A DNA stretch of 64,000 nt from Codonopsis lanceolata (lineage: Eukaryota > Streptophyta > Magnoliopsida > Asterales > Campanulaceae), in NCBI GenBank assembly GCA_013146195.2, contig CM028378.1, positions 36,368,227 through 36,432,226 of the forward strand, written 5' to 3'. The notes under the pieces are model-generated. The model ran no database searches. It worked only from the letters and a program-made list of their open reading frames with translations, and was not told where the DNA came from. The translations under genes were made by a program, and so were the position numbers. Positions 23,615 through 34,625 of this stretch are shown here, piece after piece. How positions within the stretch are numbered: position 1 is the stretch's first letter; each line of letters opens with the position of its first letter.

Positions 23615-25252
23615 GGACGAATTACTCAAATCGTCCCTGTACTTTGCACATTTTTTCAAATTCGTCCCAAAATCCTAAAAATCGCCCCTTTAGTAAAGCT
23701 TGTGACGTAATTAGTCATTCCGTCCATTTCATTACTTTTTTTCCGTTAAATCAACACACGTGTATCTCACGTGATATTGGTTGGGAATAAATTTATCTAT
23801 ACATTCATTTCTTTTGAATAGACAAAAATACTCATGATTGTTTTGTTTTCTTAAACTACATACAAGGGTTATTATGTAATTAGCTATATTATAATTTTTA
23901 AACCCTTTCTTTTCCATTTTCAACCCCCTCCCCTACTCTTCCACCATGACTGCCATTGCTAGCAAAACAAAGGTCAAGAATCGCTCTGTTTTGGAAGAGA
24001 AAGCCAAAGAAAGAAAGATTTTTCCATATATCTCTTAATTCATTATGCCTTCAGGCCCGCACATCAATCAATTCAGGAAGGTAAAGAACGATAATTGTTC
24101 CAAAAAAGAGATCCCAATGAAACCCATTTGGATACTCTGTTTTTGGTACTATCCCTAACTTGACCAATTTTTTTGTTAATATTGGAGCCAAAAAAATTCC
24201 GAAAAAACTATCTCCATCAAGAACAAACATGCCGGCATCCATGGAGGGTTGGCCGAAAAAACGGGCTGACTTCTTCAAGATCTGGAAGATATCAAACAAA
24301 TTTTTCAAAAAAAATTGAATAAATTTTGAAGATCTTCATAGACTGGGCAGAAATTAGGTAGGGAAATTTGGAAGGAATTTTCCTTGTTTTTTGATCTTCA
24401 GATATGGGAGCAAAATTTCCAAAAAAAAATTGAAGAATTTTTTTAGCATCTTTGTGATCTGGGTCTCTCGAAAATACTGAATTTCAACTGGTTCGTTGTG
24501 TTCCTCTTCGTTACTCTCCGTATCGTACAATCTCTCTCGTCTGACGGCCTCTCTCTAAAATCCTCCATTAATGGGGGCGCCGCCGTTTTCTCCGACTGGA
24601 ATGAAAACGACGCCAACCCCTGCCACTGGAATGGAATCTCATGTATGAACATTTCAGGATTCCTCGACCCCCGCGTCGTCAGCATCGCGATCTCCAGCAA
24701 TAATCTCCATGGTTATATCCCGTGTGAGCTCGGAACCCTAGTTTACCTTCGACGATGCAATTTGCATGGAAACAACCTCTACAGCTCAATTCACGATCAA
24801 CTCTTCAACGCTTCTTCATTCCACAATATATTTCTCTATGTCAACAATCTTTCTGATTCACTGCCACCTTCAATTTGTAACCTCCCTCGGCACGGCTCCT
24901 AAACGTCGATCTCTTCAATAATTATCTCTTTGGAAAATTTCCAGTTGAGATTGAAGGGATGAAACAATTTGCAATTGCACCCCCTGTCCTAAGCCCAAAG
25001 TTCGGATTAATTTGTTTGGTCCCTGTACTTTTTTGTGATCGATGATAAAGTGACTATTTGACCCTAAGTCAATGCCACATGGAACACACGTGCGTTGATC
25101 TAACGAAAAAAAAAACTAACGAAATTGGACAGAAGGACTATTTTGTGTTGTATCAAAAGCTTTCATACAAGGATCAATAAGGTTCGATTTTTTTTACAAG
25201 AACGAAGTTGAAAAAAGTGGTAAAGTACAAGGATGCTTTGGGTAATTCGCCC
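23615..25252. mobile_element. Pack-MULE with about 160-180-bp TIRs and 9-bp TSD, carrying an LRR receptor-kinase fragment
   Basis: The left end GGACGAATTACTCAAATCGT (23615) pairs with the right end …GGGTAATTCGCCC (25252). Further inverted matches include CCCTGTACTTT/CCTTGTACTTT, TTTTTTCAA and GTTAAATCAACACACGTG. The target duplication TAAGTTATA is perfect at 23606-23614 and 25253-25261. No transposase is present. Internal DNA comprises a receptor-kinase 5' fragment (+) and, at 24308-24051 on the minus strand, an open stretch of 85 codons that I do not recognise. Confidence 0.92.
24462..24965 (+). pseudogene. Captured 5' fragment of an LRR receptor-like kinase gene
   Basis: A hydrophobic leader 'FVVFLFVTLRIVQS' is followed by 'LSSDGLSLKSSI', 'NPCHWNGISC' (LRRNT_2 cap) and LRR-like segments containing 'LGTLVYLRR' and 'LSDSLPPSICNLPR'. 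This is the N-terminal layout of ZAR1/AT1G25320-type plasma-membrane receptor kinases. There is no ATG in frame near the leader. A stop follows at 24900, while the next LRR continues in another frame, consistent with a small insertion near 24890 (CGG doubled). Homology ends near 24965, before the transmembrane and kinase domains. It is a truncated gene piece without expected function. Confidence 0.8.
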
Positions 25253-25261
25253 TAAGTTATA

Positions 25262-25830
25262 AACACATTCTGATAATGAGAAAGTAGAACTCGGTCTTAC
25301 AAATTAAGATCTATAAGACAGTTTTACAGGAGATCTACTATATTGAATTAAATATTCGTCAATGGGTGGTGTAAAATCTTTTTTACACAAACGATATTTG
25401 GATGATAAAAATGTAGTCAATCAAATTAACCTTAAAAAATTAAGATAAAGATTGTGATTGATACGTGTCATGTTTCAAGAGCGAGTTGTGTAAAAAGAAT
25501 TACCCCATCGGTTGGATTAAAAATTATTCTTCAACATTACTATTTACTTAGATATTAACATATTAGTTATGTTCAAGAATCATTATAATTATGATCAACT
25601 CTAATACTAATTATATATTCTTTAATAATTAGAGTGATGAAGCATTAATTGAATGTAAGGAAAAAACTTAGTTAAAACAGTCTTACGAATATTTTTTGTA
25701 AGATAAATCATCTTTATCCTATCTAATATGTATTGATGGATTGAGTTGTAAAAAAATAAAGTTTTATTTTACGAATTAAAATCCTTAAAACCATGTTAAC
25801 GATACTTACTATGAATGTAATATTGAGTAA
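25262..25830. other. AT-rich spacer with MITE-like remains
   Basis: No gene is visible. GGTGGTGTAAAATCTTTTTT near 25363 and the complement-like TTGTGTAAAAAGAATTACCC near 25485 could be ends of a small inverted-repeat element, but no clear target duplication was found. Confidence 0.4.
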
Positions 25831-26025
25831 AGAGTAATGCTAGAGCCACTCAATGAGCACTCAAATTTGTGCACCAAATGATGTGGCATCTTATGTGTCA
25901 TATTGTTAACATAACTTTTAAACTTATAGTGGAGCCCATTAAATGCCAAATAAGATGACACATTGGAAATCACATCATTTGGTATACAAATTTGAGTGCT
26001 CATTGAGTGGCTCTAGCATTACTCT
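25831..26025. mobile_element. Foldback MITE (195 bp) with TAA target duplication
   Basis: The ends AGAGTAATGCTAGAGCCACT and its exact complement pair over about 50 bp, up to the CACATCATTTGG words. TAA flanks both sides (25828-25830 and 26026-26028), as for PIF/Harbinger-type MITEs. There is no coding sequence. Confidence 0.85.
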
Positions 26026-26028
26026 TAA

Positions 26029-26448
26029 GTAAAATAGTTATGCAAAGAAGGTCGAAAGAGGTATTGGGCGTGAGATTGTTGGTAATTGAGAATTGAGATA
26101 CCCACCAGGCACCAACCATGGAAGAAGAATACAGGAGAGGCGAGACTTACCTTTTAACAAAGACATAATGACAGGCCATCCTGACCCCACAACAAAACTC
26201 TTCTCTATTAAAAATCAAAATCCTTTTAATTACTCCCTCCCTTGCTTTCAATCACAGGAGTGCCACTCCAATTATTAAATCCACATGACATGAGTCGCGA
26301 GATCTCGTTGACAATTGCCTTTTTCCAACATCTCATCTCATCTCGTTTCATCCTCATAATTAAGCAAACCATAGACTACTTCGTGGCAGTCTCGTAATAT
26401 ATGAGGTCCAAGAGAAAAGCCTCGTCCTAATTATCTTGTCGTTTTAAT
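26029..26448. other. Intergenic DNA upstream of TPL
   Basis: No supported gene. An open stretch at 26093-26278 has no recognisable domain. Confidence 0.5.
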
Positions 26449-27092
26449 TAAGGGTGCAAATTGAATCATCGAATCACGGAATCGAACCGAACTAAATTAA
26501 ATTAGTCGATTTAATTAGGTTTTGGTCGAAAACGATTCAGTTTCAATTTTAAAAATTGGAAAATTATTCGGTTCGGTTCGGTTCACGGTTTTTAGAATCA
26601 AACCAAACCGAACCAAACCAACCTATATATTTTTATTTATTTATTATATAATATATATTATATTGCATTTATTAACTATTTTAAACATTTTTATCATCTT
26701 ATATACATAATCTAGGCCTTTTATTTATTCATATATATATATATATATATACACATACTAAACCAAACAAAATATTGATTGTTAAATAACTATTATTTCT
26801 TCCATTGTTTGTGTTTATTTTAGAATTTGTATTGTTTTATTTATGATAATTTGCTGTTAGTAGATTTTTTCCTAATTTTGATGTTAATTTCAAATTAAAA
26901 TCTTATTTTTATTGTTATTTTTAATGTTGGTTAATTTCATTAAAAGTAATTTATATAAACCACAAAACCGAACTAAACAAAACCAAATCGAGTAGTTCGG
27001 TTCGGTTCGATTTGAGATTTTTAAAATCAATTGGAAATAATTTAATTTGTGATTTTAACATAAACCAAATCAAACCAAACCAACTACCCCTA
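26449..27092. mobile_element. hAT-like non-autonomous element upstream of the TPL promoter
   Basis: The ends TAAGGGTGCAAATTG and (complement) TAGGGGTAGTTGG resemble hAT termini. The 8-bp flanks GTTTTAAT (26441-26448) and GATTTAAT (27093-27100) match at 7 of 8. Subterminal regions are full of GGTTCGGTT/AACCGAACC words in inverted arrangement. It ends about 330 bp before the TPL TATA box, so it could affect TPL regulation (inference). Confidence 0.7.
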
Positions 27093-27310
27093 GATTTAAT
27101 AGGGATCCGAAGCGCTATCCGAACCAGCTCCTGAGATGTAAACCTGTCTCAGTTTCCAACCGTCGGATGACAGCTCTAATTAGTTAGATCAGGTACGAGA
27201 ACATCTCAAAGATCTATTTCGCGGAGTCGCGAATTTGAAAATAGCTGAGAAACAGCTGTCGGCTACAGATTCCGCGCCGATGAACTAGACAAAAGATAGC
27301 CGGCTCACCC

Positions 27311-27320
27311 GGGGCCCACT
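27311..27320 (+). promoter_or_regulatory. TCP-type site in the TPL promoter
   Basis: GGGGCCCACT contains GGGCCCA (complement GTGGGCCC), the core bound by plant TCP factors and common in promoters of broadly expressed genes. It lies about 110 bp upstream of the TATA box. Confidence 0.4.
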
Positions 27321-27425
27321 TAATCTAATTGCTTATCACATTCTAAATTAGTATATCGATAAGTAGGTGTGCTTATTCTGCCGATATGTCAATTAACTTA
27401 TCTCCCTCACTCTGTCGCCTCCTCC

Positions 27426-27433
27426 TATAAAAA
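27426..27433 (+). promoter_or_regulatory. TATA box of the TPL gene
   Basis: TATAAAAA is followed about 30 bp later by a CT/AG-rich leader. The expected transcription start is about 27455-27470. Confidence 0.6.
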
Positions 27434-27459
27434 TCGCCATTTCTGCAAGTAATGTCGTA

Positions 27460-27514
27460 TTTTTAATTTTTCTCCGCACGATAGAATAGAGAGAGAAAGT
27501 AGAGAGAGAAACAG

Positions 27515-27555
<41 letters not shown>

Positions 27556-28269
27556 ATTAGCAAGTCTGAACGAACTTGGACCTCGTCGTTTCTGTATCTC
27601 TCTCTTCAATCGATCTATTTGTTTCCCTTATACCAGGTAAGCTTCCTTCTCTGAGCTCTCTTTCTCTGTGTTTATGTCTGTATGTGTTTGTGTTTCTCGA
27701 ATATTTTACTTTCTACTGTTTTTTTGCTTTTCTTTTCTTTTCCTCTCTCTCTCTCTCACTTGACTTCGCTTTTGTGCTCTCCCAATTTGCGTCCCTTTTC
27801 TTTGCATCTTCGATTCGAGAGAGAGAGAGAGAGAGAGATGGGGTTTAAAGCTGCTTCCTATTCTCGATCCCCCGAATAACCCTAATTTCAATTTTAAAAA
27901 ATTACCTTTTCCCCCATGATTATATGTCGGTGCATGCTCAAGAAGCCGGATTTACGCCTGCATAAATAGTGCGCTGTTTTTGTTAGATTGAAGATCAGTT
28001 CTTAGCGATCTACTTCTGGCTAGAGTATTTAATTTTATTTGGTTTTTACTTTGATTAAGTTGCTGTTTTTTTTAATTCAGTTTAAAGTTTAATTTTTGAA
28101 CCCTGTGACCAATAATAAATAGATGGGGTTTACTGATATTTTTGTGACTAAATGAAGTTTAAAGGATAGCTTGACCTGTTCATTTAATTTTTTAATTTTG
28201 GGGTTTTACAGATCTGCTTGAGCTGAAACCTGATAATCTTTTGCCGGATTCAGATACGGCACAGTTGCA
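27460..28269 (+). other. 5' UTR and leader intron of TPL
   Basis: The first leader exon contains (AT)n then (AG)n (27514-27555) and ends at 27636 (CCAG|GTAAGC). The intron runs to the acceptor TTTTACAG at 28211. The second leader exon starts at 28212 and reaches the ATG at 28270. A second (GA)n run lies at about 27818-27838 in the intron. Leader introns are usual in plant TPL/TPR genes. Confidence 0.6.
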
Positions 28270-31200
28270 ATGTCGTCTCTAAGTAGGGAGCTTGTGTTCC
28301 TCATCTTACAGTTCCTGGATGAAGAGAAGTTTAAGGAGACTGTTCACAAGTAAGTTTCCATTCAAGTGGGTGCCGATTTTCGTATTTTTGTTTGTTTATG
28401 GATTTTTATTTTTGTTCATTAAATTGTGAAATTAGTTACGAATCTTACTTAATTAAATGGGGTTTTCACCATTTTATGGTAATAGGCTTGAACAGGAATC
28501 AGGGTTTTTCTTTAACATGAAGTATTTTGAGGATGAGGTGCACAATGGGAATTGGGATGAGGTTGAGAGATACCTCTCTGGATTTACGAAAGTCGATGAC
28601 AATCGGTATTCAATGAAGATATTCTTTGAGATTAGGAAGCAGAAGTATCTCGAGGCATTGGATAAGTAAGCGTTTAAGCCATATGTTGTTGTTTAATTGG
28701 CTACTGTTGATGTACATTGTTGGTTTTCTTGTACTGTTATTACCGTTTTGCTTATATAATTGAGGACATTTGGAATTGTCATAGGCATGATCGGTCCAAG
28801 GCTGTGGAAATCCTTGTAAAGGATCTTAAAGTTTTTGCATCATTTAATGAGGAGTTATTTAAGGAGATTACACAGCTGTTGACGTTGGAGAATTTCAGGT
28901 ACTGAATGTAAAATCCTCAAATTGATCCTTTAAAACCGCTTGAAATTTATATATTAATAATGGCTGCTTTGGGTTGAAGGGAGAATGAACAATTATCCAA
29001 ATATGGAGATACAAAATCGGCAAGGGCGATAATGTTGGTTGAGCTCAAGAAACTTATTGAAGCAAATCCCCTTTTCCGGGACAAATTGCAGTTCCCTAAT
29101 TTAAAAAATTCAAGGTTGCGGACCCTCATTAACCAAAGGTAATGTGTACCAAGAACTAGTTTAATGTCTGTACAGAATTGTTGATCAGTAGCACTCGTAT
29201 CATCTGTAACATAGAGTCTTCACCAATCATATTATGCCTCCACTTATGCATCTTTGTGTGTCATGGGAACAAACTAAAAGACTAAATGAGCCTTTTCTTT
29301 TAACCATTGGCCTACAACTTGTTGGCTTTTAAATGCGAGGGCAGATAAATCGGTTCATGTAACTGAATTTGTATTATGGCCCCTGTATTCCATATGCATC
29401 AACATTAACATGTCGTGCTATTGTTCTAAGAAAAGTAAACTGGAAGATGGAATTTATTTATACATTTATCTTGCAGTCTGAATTGGCAGCATCAACTATG
29501 TAAAAACCCAAGGCCAAATCCAGATATCAAAACACTTTTTGTCGATCATTCATGTGGACAACCAAATGGTGCACGTGCTCCCTCACCTGCAAATAACCCA
29601 CTGCTTGGAGCGTTACCAAAAGCTGGAGGCTTTCCACCTTTGGGTGCACATGGGGTTTGTATTTCAGATCATTTGTTTGGCATATTGAGCTTGTTTCATT
29701 GTAACAATGTCGTTTCCTTACTGAGCTTTTCTTTACATGTCCAGCCTTTCCAACCTACTCCAGCCCCAGTTCCAACTCCTCTTGCGGGTTGGATGTCTAA
29801 TCCCCCGACAGTATCTCATCCAGCTGTATCTGGTAGTGCCATAGGTCTTGGTGCCCCATCTATTCCAGGTTAGTTTTCTTCAGCTCTGAGGTTTACCGGT
29901 TTCAGGCTTCATGTTTTGTTGCTTTCTGATTTGTAAGTGATTTGAGTTATTGTTTTTCCTGTTGAACTTTATAGCTGCTTTGAAGCATCCTAGAACTCCT
30001 CCAACCAACCCTTCTTTAGATTATCCATCTGGAGATTCTGATCATGTCAGCAAGAGGACACGGCCCATGGGGATAACTGATGAGGTGATCTGACGTGGCT
30101 ACATTGCCTTTCATCTTTATAGCTTTGATTGCATTCTAGTCCTAGATTTATGAATATTCAGTAGTGAATATGTTATCGACTTTCTGATCGTCGTTTTGAC
30201 CATTTCATTCTGTTGGTTCATCACATACAGGTAAATTTGCCCGTCAACATATTGCCTGTTTCATTCCCTGGACATGCTCATAACCAGCCTTTCAATGCAC
30301 CTGATGACTTGCCCAAGACGGTTGCACGAACTTTGAATCAGGGTTCATCTCCTATGAGCATGGATTTTCATCCAGTTCAACAGACTCTACTCCTAGGTTA
30401 TATCTAGAGCTCTTCATGTGGAAAGCTTTTATTATTTATTATTATTATTTTTTAAATTTGTTTTTGTAACTTGCGTGGTTGATTGACCATCTCTCAAGTA
30501 GATGCTAACATTCAGGTATAACAAATGTGTGTTTCAGTTGGTACAAATGTGGGGGACATAGGATTGTGGGAAGTTGGTTCCAGGGAAAGATTGGTTCTTA
30601 AAAACTTCAAAGTCTGGGATCTTGGTGCATGTTCGATGCCTCTTCAGGTTAGTAAACATTTATTGTTAGTACAAGATGTGCCAATCATTTCAAATTATGT
30701 ATTTTGGCCACCACTTTTAAATCTGTTTTTGACATTCAGGCCGCTCTAGTTAAGGATCCAGGTGTTTCTGTTAACCGTGTAATTTGGAGTCCGGACGGTT
30801 CTTTGTTTGGTAAGTTGTTCGTAAATGGAAGGTATTAAATGTGAATCTTAATAAGGAAAAATATCATATTATTGATGTTGGGACCATCTTTTGTTTAAAC
30901 AGGAGTTGCCTATTCACGGCACATTGTTCAAATATATTCTTACCATGGGGGTGATGATGTAAGGCAACATTTAGAGGTATTCGTAGTTTCATCTCTCTCT
31001 CTTCTCCATTATTTAAATGTCGAATCCATCTATCATCTAAATGTGAACGACACTGATTTTTTTTTTCCAGATTGATGCTCATATCGGTGGAGTAAATGAT
31101 CTTGCATTCTCTCATCCCAATAAGCAGCTTTGTGTGATAACTTGTGGGGATGATAAGACTATTAAGGTTTGTTTGGCATATTATAGTAGTTATTGGTTTC

Positions 31201-34200
31201 CCACCATATGTTACGTTAAAATATATTTTAATATTGCATTTCATTTTCTGATGTGATGCGATTATAGGTTTGGGATGCAGCAACTGGTGCAAAACAGTAT
31301 ACTTTCGAAGGTCACGATGCTGCTGTGTACTCAGTATGTCCTCACTATAAAGAAAACATTCAGGTAATGATTTTATTTGCTCACTCCTGGAATATTTTGA
31401 ATGACACTGTATTTTTATAATTCCTCAAAAGAAGGCCCTTTTCCCTTCTAATAACCTCCTTCTGCACTTCTGCTTCAGTTTATATTTTCAACAGCTCTAG
31501 ATGGGAAGATAAAAGCATGGTTATATGATAACATGGGTTCCAGAGTAGATTATGATGCTCCAGGCCGATGGTGCACGACAATGGCTTATAGTGCTGATGG
31601 AACCAGGTTAGTTCACCTGAAACAATCTATTGAGCTTACTCAACTTTAAATGGTCATTATGATTCATCTTTTCTTTTGTGTTTTTCCCTGTATGGGGTTG
31701 GGGTATTGCAGGCTTTTTTCATGTGGGACCAGCAAAGATGGGGAATCGCACATTGTAGAATGGAATGAAAGTGAAGGGGCTGTGAAAAGAAGTTATCAAG
31801 GCTTTCGCAAACGATCTTTAGGCGTTGTTCAATTCGATACAACTAAAAATCGATTTCTGGCCGCTGGTGATGATTTTTCCATTAAATACTGGGATATGGA
31901 CAATGTTCAACTATTAATAAGTGTTGATGCTGATGGCGGTCTTCCAGTAAGTTTAATAGTTTATCATAGTAAAGACTAATTTGACAATATTTCAAAATTT
32001 ACTATTTCCAAAACTTCAACTTTCCTTAATCTGAATTTTGAAGGCAAGCCCGCGTATCCGCTTTAACAAAGATGGTGCTCTGTTGGCTGTCTCTGCTAAC
32101 GAAAATGGAATCAAAATATTGGCAAATTCTGATGGCCTTCGATTGCTTCGCACATTCGAAAATCATTCTTATGATGCATCAAGAGCTCCTGAACCTGCAA
32201 AGGTATCTGTTTTAGATACTGAATCATTGTCAAAATCCCCCTTTACATATTATGTGCACTATATTTATATAAAATAATTTCTTGCAGCCCACAATAAATG
32301 CAATGTCTGCCGCCGCCGCAGCAGCTGCTGGTAGTAGTGCTGGTCTTGCAGAAAGGGTTGGCTCTGTTGGTTCCATCTCTGGAGTGGTTTGTGTACCATG
32401 TTTGATTTGAAAATTTTATTCTTGCACTAAATTAGCAGCGACTCTTTTAGAACATATTGCGATATAAAGTGATGATTAATTTATGTATGTACTTATGGTG
32501 AATTGATGATGCCAGAACGGGGATGCCAGAAACATGGGGGATGTGAAACCAAGAATAACTGAAGAATCGAATGACAAATCAAAAATTTGGAAGCTCACTG
32601 AAATCAGCGAATCTTCTCAGTGCCGGTCACAGAAGCTACCTGAAAACATGAGAGTAACAAAGGTTTGTGTACAAGTCTTTCTGCGTTTAAGATCCTTCAA
32701 TCTGGTGATGTTATTATTCACAATAAAAAACCATTGTGGATACTCTTAGCATCGAGGCTGGTTTCACAAAATATGTTGGATAGTTTTGTTATTTTGTTAG
32801 TTTGCGTTTAGTGATGATCATATTTGATTCATCTTCGATTTTAACAAAGATAATTTACTTGCTGATGACACAGATATCAAGGTTGATCTATACAAATTCA
32901 GGCAATGCTATCTTGGCCTTAGCATCAAATGCTATCCATCTGTTATGGAAATGGCAGCGCAGTGAGCGTAATACAACTGGCAAGGTAAGCAGGATGTGGG
33001 AAATGTTTCACAAGATATCTTTTCTTCAGTTTTGTAGTGTGCTCATCCTCAAAAGTGTATAATACATTACTTAGGCAACTGCCAGTGTTTCACCACAATT
33101 ATGGCAACCAGCTAGTGGAATATTAATGACAAATGATGTGGCTGATACTAACCCTGAAGAGGCTGTGCCATGCTTTGCGTTGTCCAAAAATGATTCCTAT
33201 GTGATGTCAGCGTCGGGAGGAAAGATTTCCTTATTCAACATGATGACTTTCAAGGTAACTTATGAGTAATCCAAATTTCCTTCCGAAGTATCATGTTCTT
33301 TTCTGAATGCTTCACTCTGGTTTGGTTAATCTCAATCACTCGTGGACAAATGCAGACAATGACAACTTTCATGCCTCCGCCACCTGCAGCAACATTTCTT
33401 GCCTTCCATCCTCAAGATAACAATATCATTGCTATTGGCATGGACGACTCCACAATCCAGATTTATAACGTTCGTGTAGATGAGGTATGTATGATACAGT
33501 TTCTGTTGAGAGGTTTCTCCTAATCTAAGATTGATAAGAAAAATGTCAGCTTAAGCCCTAATTACTATATTTCTTGGTTCAGGTCAAAAGTAAGCTTAAA
33601 GGTCACTCCAAAAGAATTACTGGTCTTGCCTTTTCTCATATAATGAATGTGCTAGTCTCATCAGGAGCAGATGCTCAGGTTAACATATTTTCTTTCATCA
33701 GCTTTTCGATTCAAGAATATTGCCAATGCTTTAGATGATCATTGAGCTCTTACAATCAGTTTGCATTCTTGATCCAAATTTATGTACTCTACAGCTTTCA
33801 GATTCTTATATGAAGTCCAGTTATTAGTTTGCTATCAGTTCTCTTCTCTGTTTCATTAATTTTTTTATTTTTATTTTTTTGCCGAATATTCAGCTTTGTG
33901 TGTGGAGTTCCGATGGATGGGAAAAGCAACGAGCCAGATACTTGCAAGTCCCAGCAGGAAGAACACCAACAGCACAGTCCGACACTCGCGTACAGTTTCA
34001 TCAAGACCAGATCCACTTCCTTGTGGTACATGAGACGCAGCTTGCCATTTACGAAACAACAAAACTAGAATGTGTAAAGCAGGTAACTAACCTCATTTTG
34101 TTAAAACAGCACTTTGTAGTGGAAATATTTGCTTACTCCCTCTTCTCTTTTCTCTTCAGTGGGTCCCACGCGAATCTGCAGCCCCAATCTCTCATGCTAC

Positions 34201-34625
34201 ATTTTCATGTGATAGCCAACTAGTCTATGCCAGTTTCTTGGATGCCACTGTGTGTGTGTTCAGTGCTGCACACCTCCGTCTTCGTTGCCGTATTAATCCT
34301 TCTGCTTATCTCTCTCCTAATGTAATCAGGTAAGTAGCTTACCTTCAGCCGCAAGTTTATAAATTTATAGTCATAGTTCATTCCAACAATTTTTGTTTGG
34401 TTGCTATGCAGTAATTCCAATGTGCACCCGTTAGTGATTGCTGCGCATCCAACAGAAGCAAATCAATTTGCACTTGGCCTGTCAGATGGTGTTGTTCATG
34501 TGTTTGAGCCGCTTGAATCTGAAGGGAAATGGGGTGTTCCTCCACCAGCAGAAAACGGATCAACAAGCAACGTGGCAGCTACTCCCCCAGTTGGAGGTTC
34601 AGGATCAGAACAAGCACAGAGATGA
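28270..34625 (+). CDS. TPL: TOPLESS/TPR1-clade transcriptional corepressor (25 coding exons)
   Basis: Exons: 28270-28349, 28486-28665, 28785-28898, 28980-29138, 29477-29654, 29745-29868, 29975-30084, 30231-30396, 30538-30647, 30740-30809, 30903-30976, 31071-31166, 31268-31363, 31479-31606, 31712-31946, 32044-32202, 32288-32386, 32516-32662, 32874-32984, 33075-33254, 33356-33484, 33583-33678, 33894-34082, 34160-34329, 34412-34625. They total 3,414 bp, 1,137 aa, all GT-AG; Arabidopsis TPL has about 1,131. The start MSSLSRELVFLILQFLDEEK is the family LisH start. CTLH and the EAR-binding TOPLESS domain fill residues 1-210, including 'TLINQ' with the Asn altered in tpl-1. A Pro-rich linker ('GPFQPTPAPVPTPLAGWM') follows, then two WD40 propellers. 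TPL links EAR-motif repressors such as Aux/IAA, JAZ-NINJA and BZR to histone deacetylases in the nucleus. The Ala-rich stretch encoded at about 32310-32330 resembles TPR1 more than TPL. No defect is seen. Confidence 0.97.
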
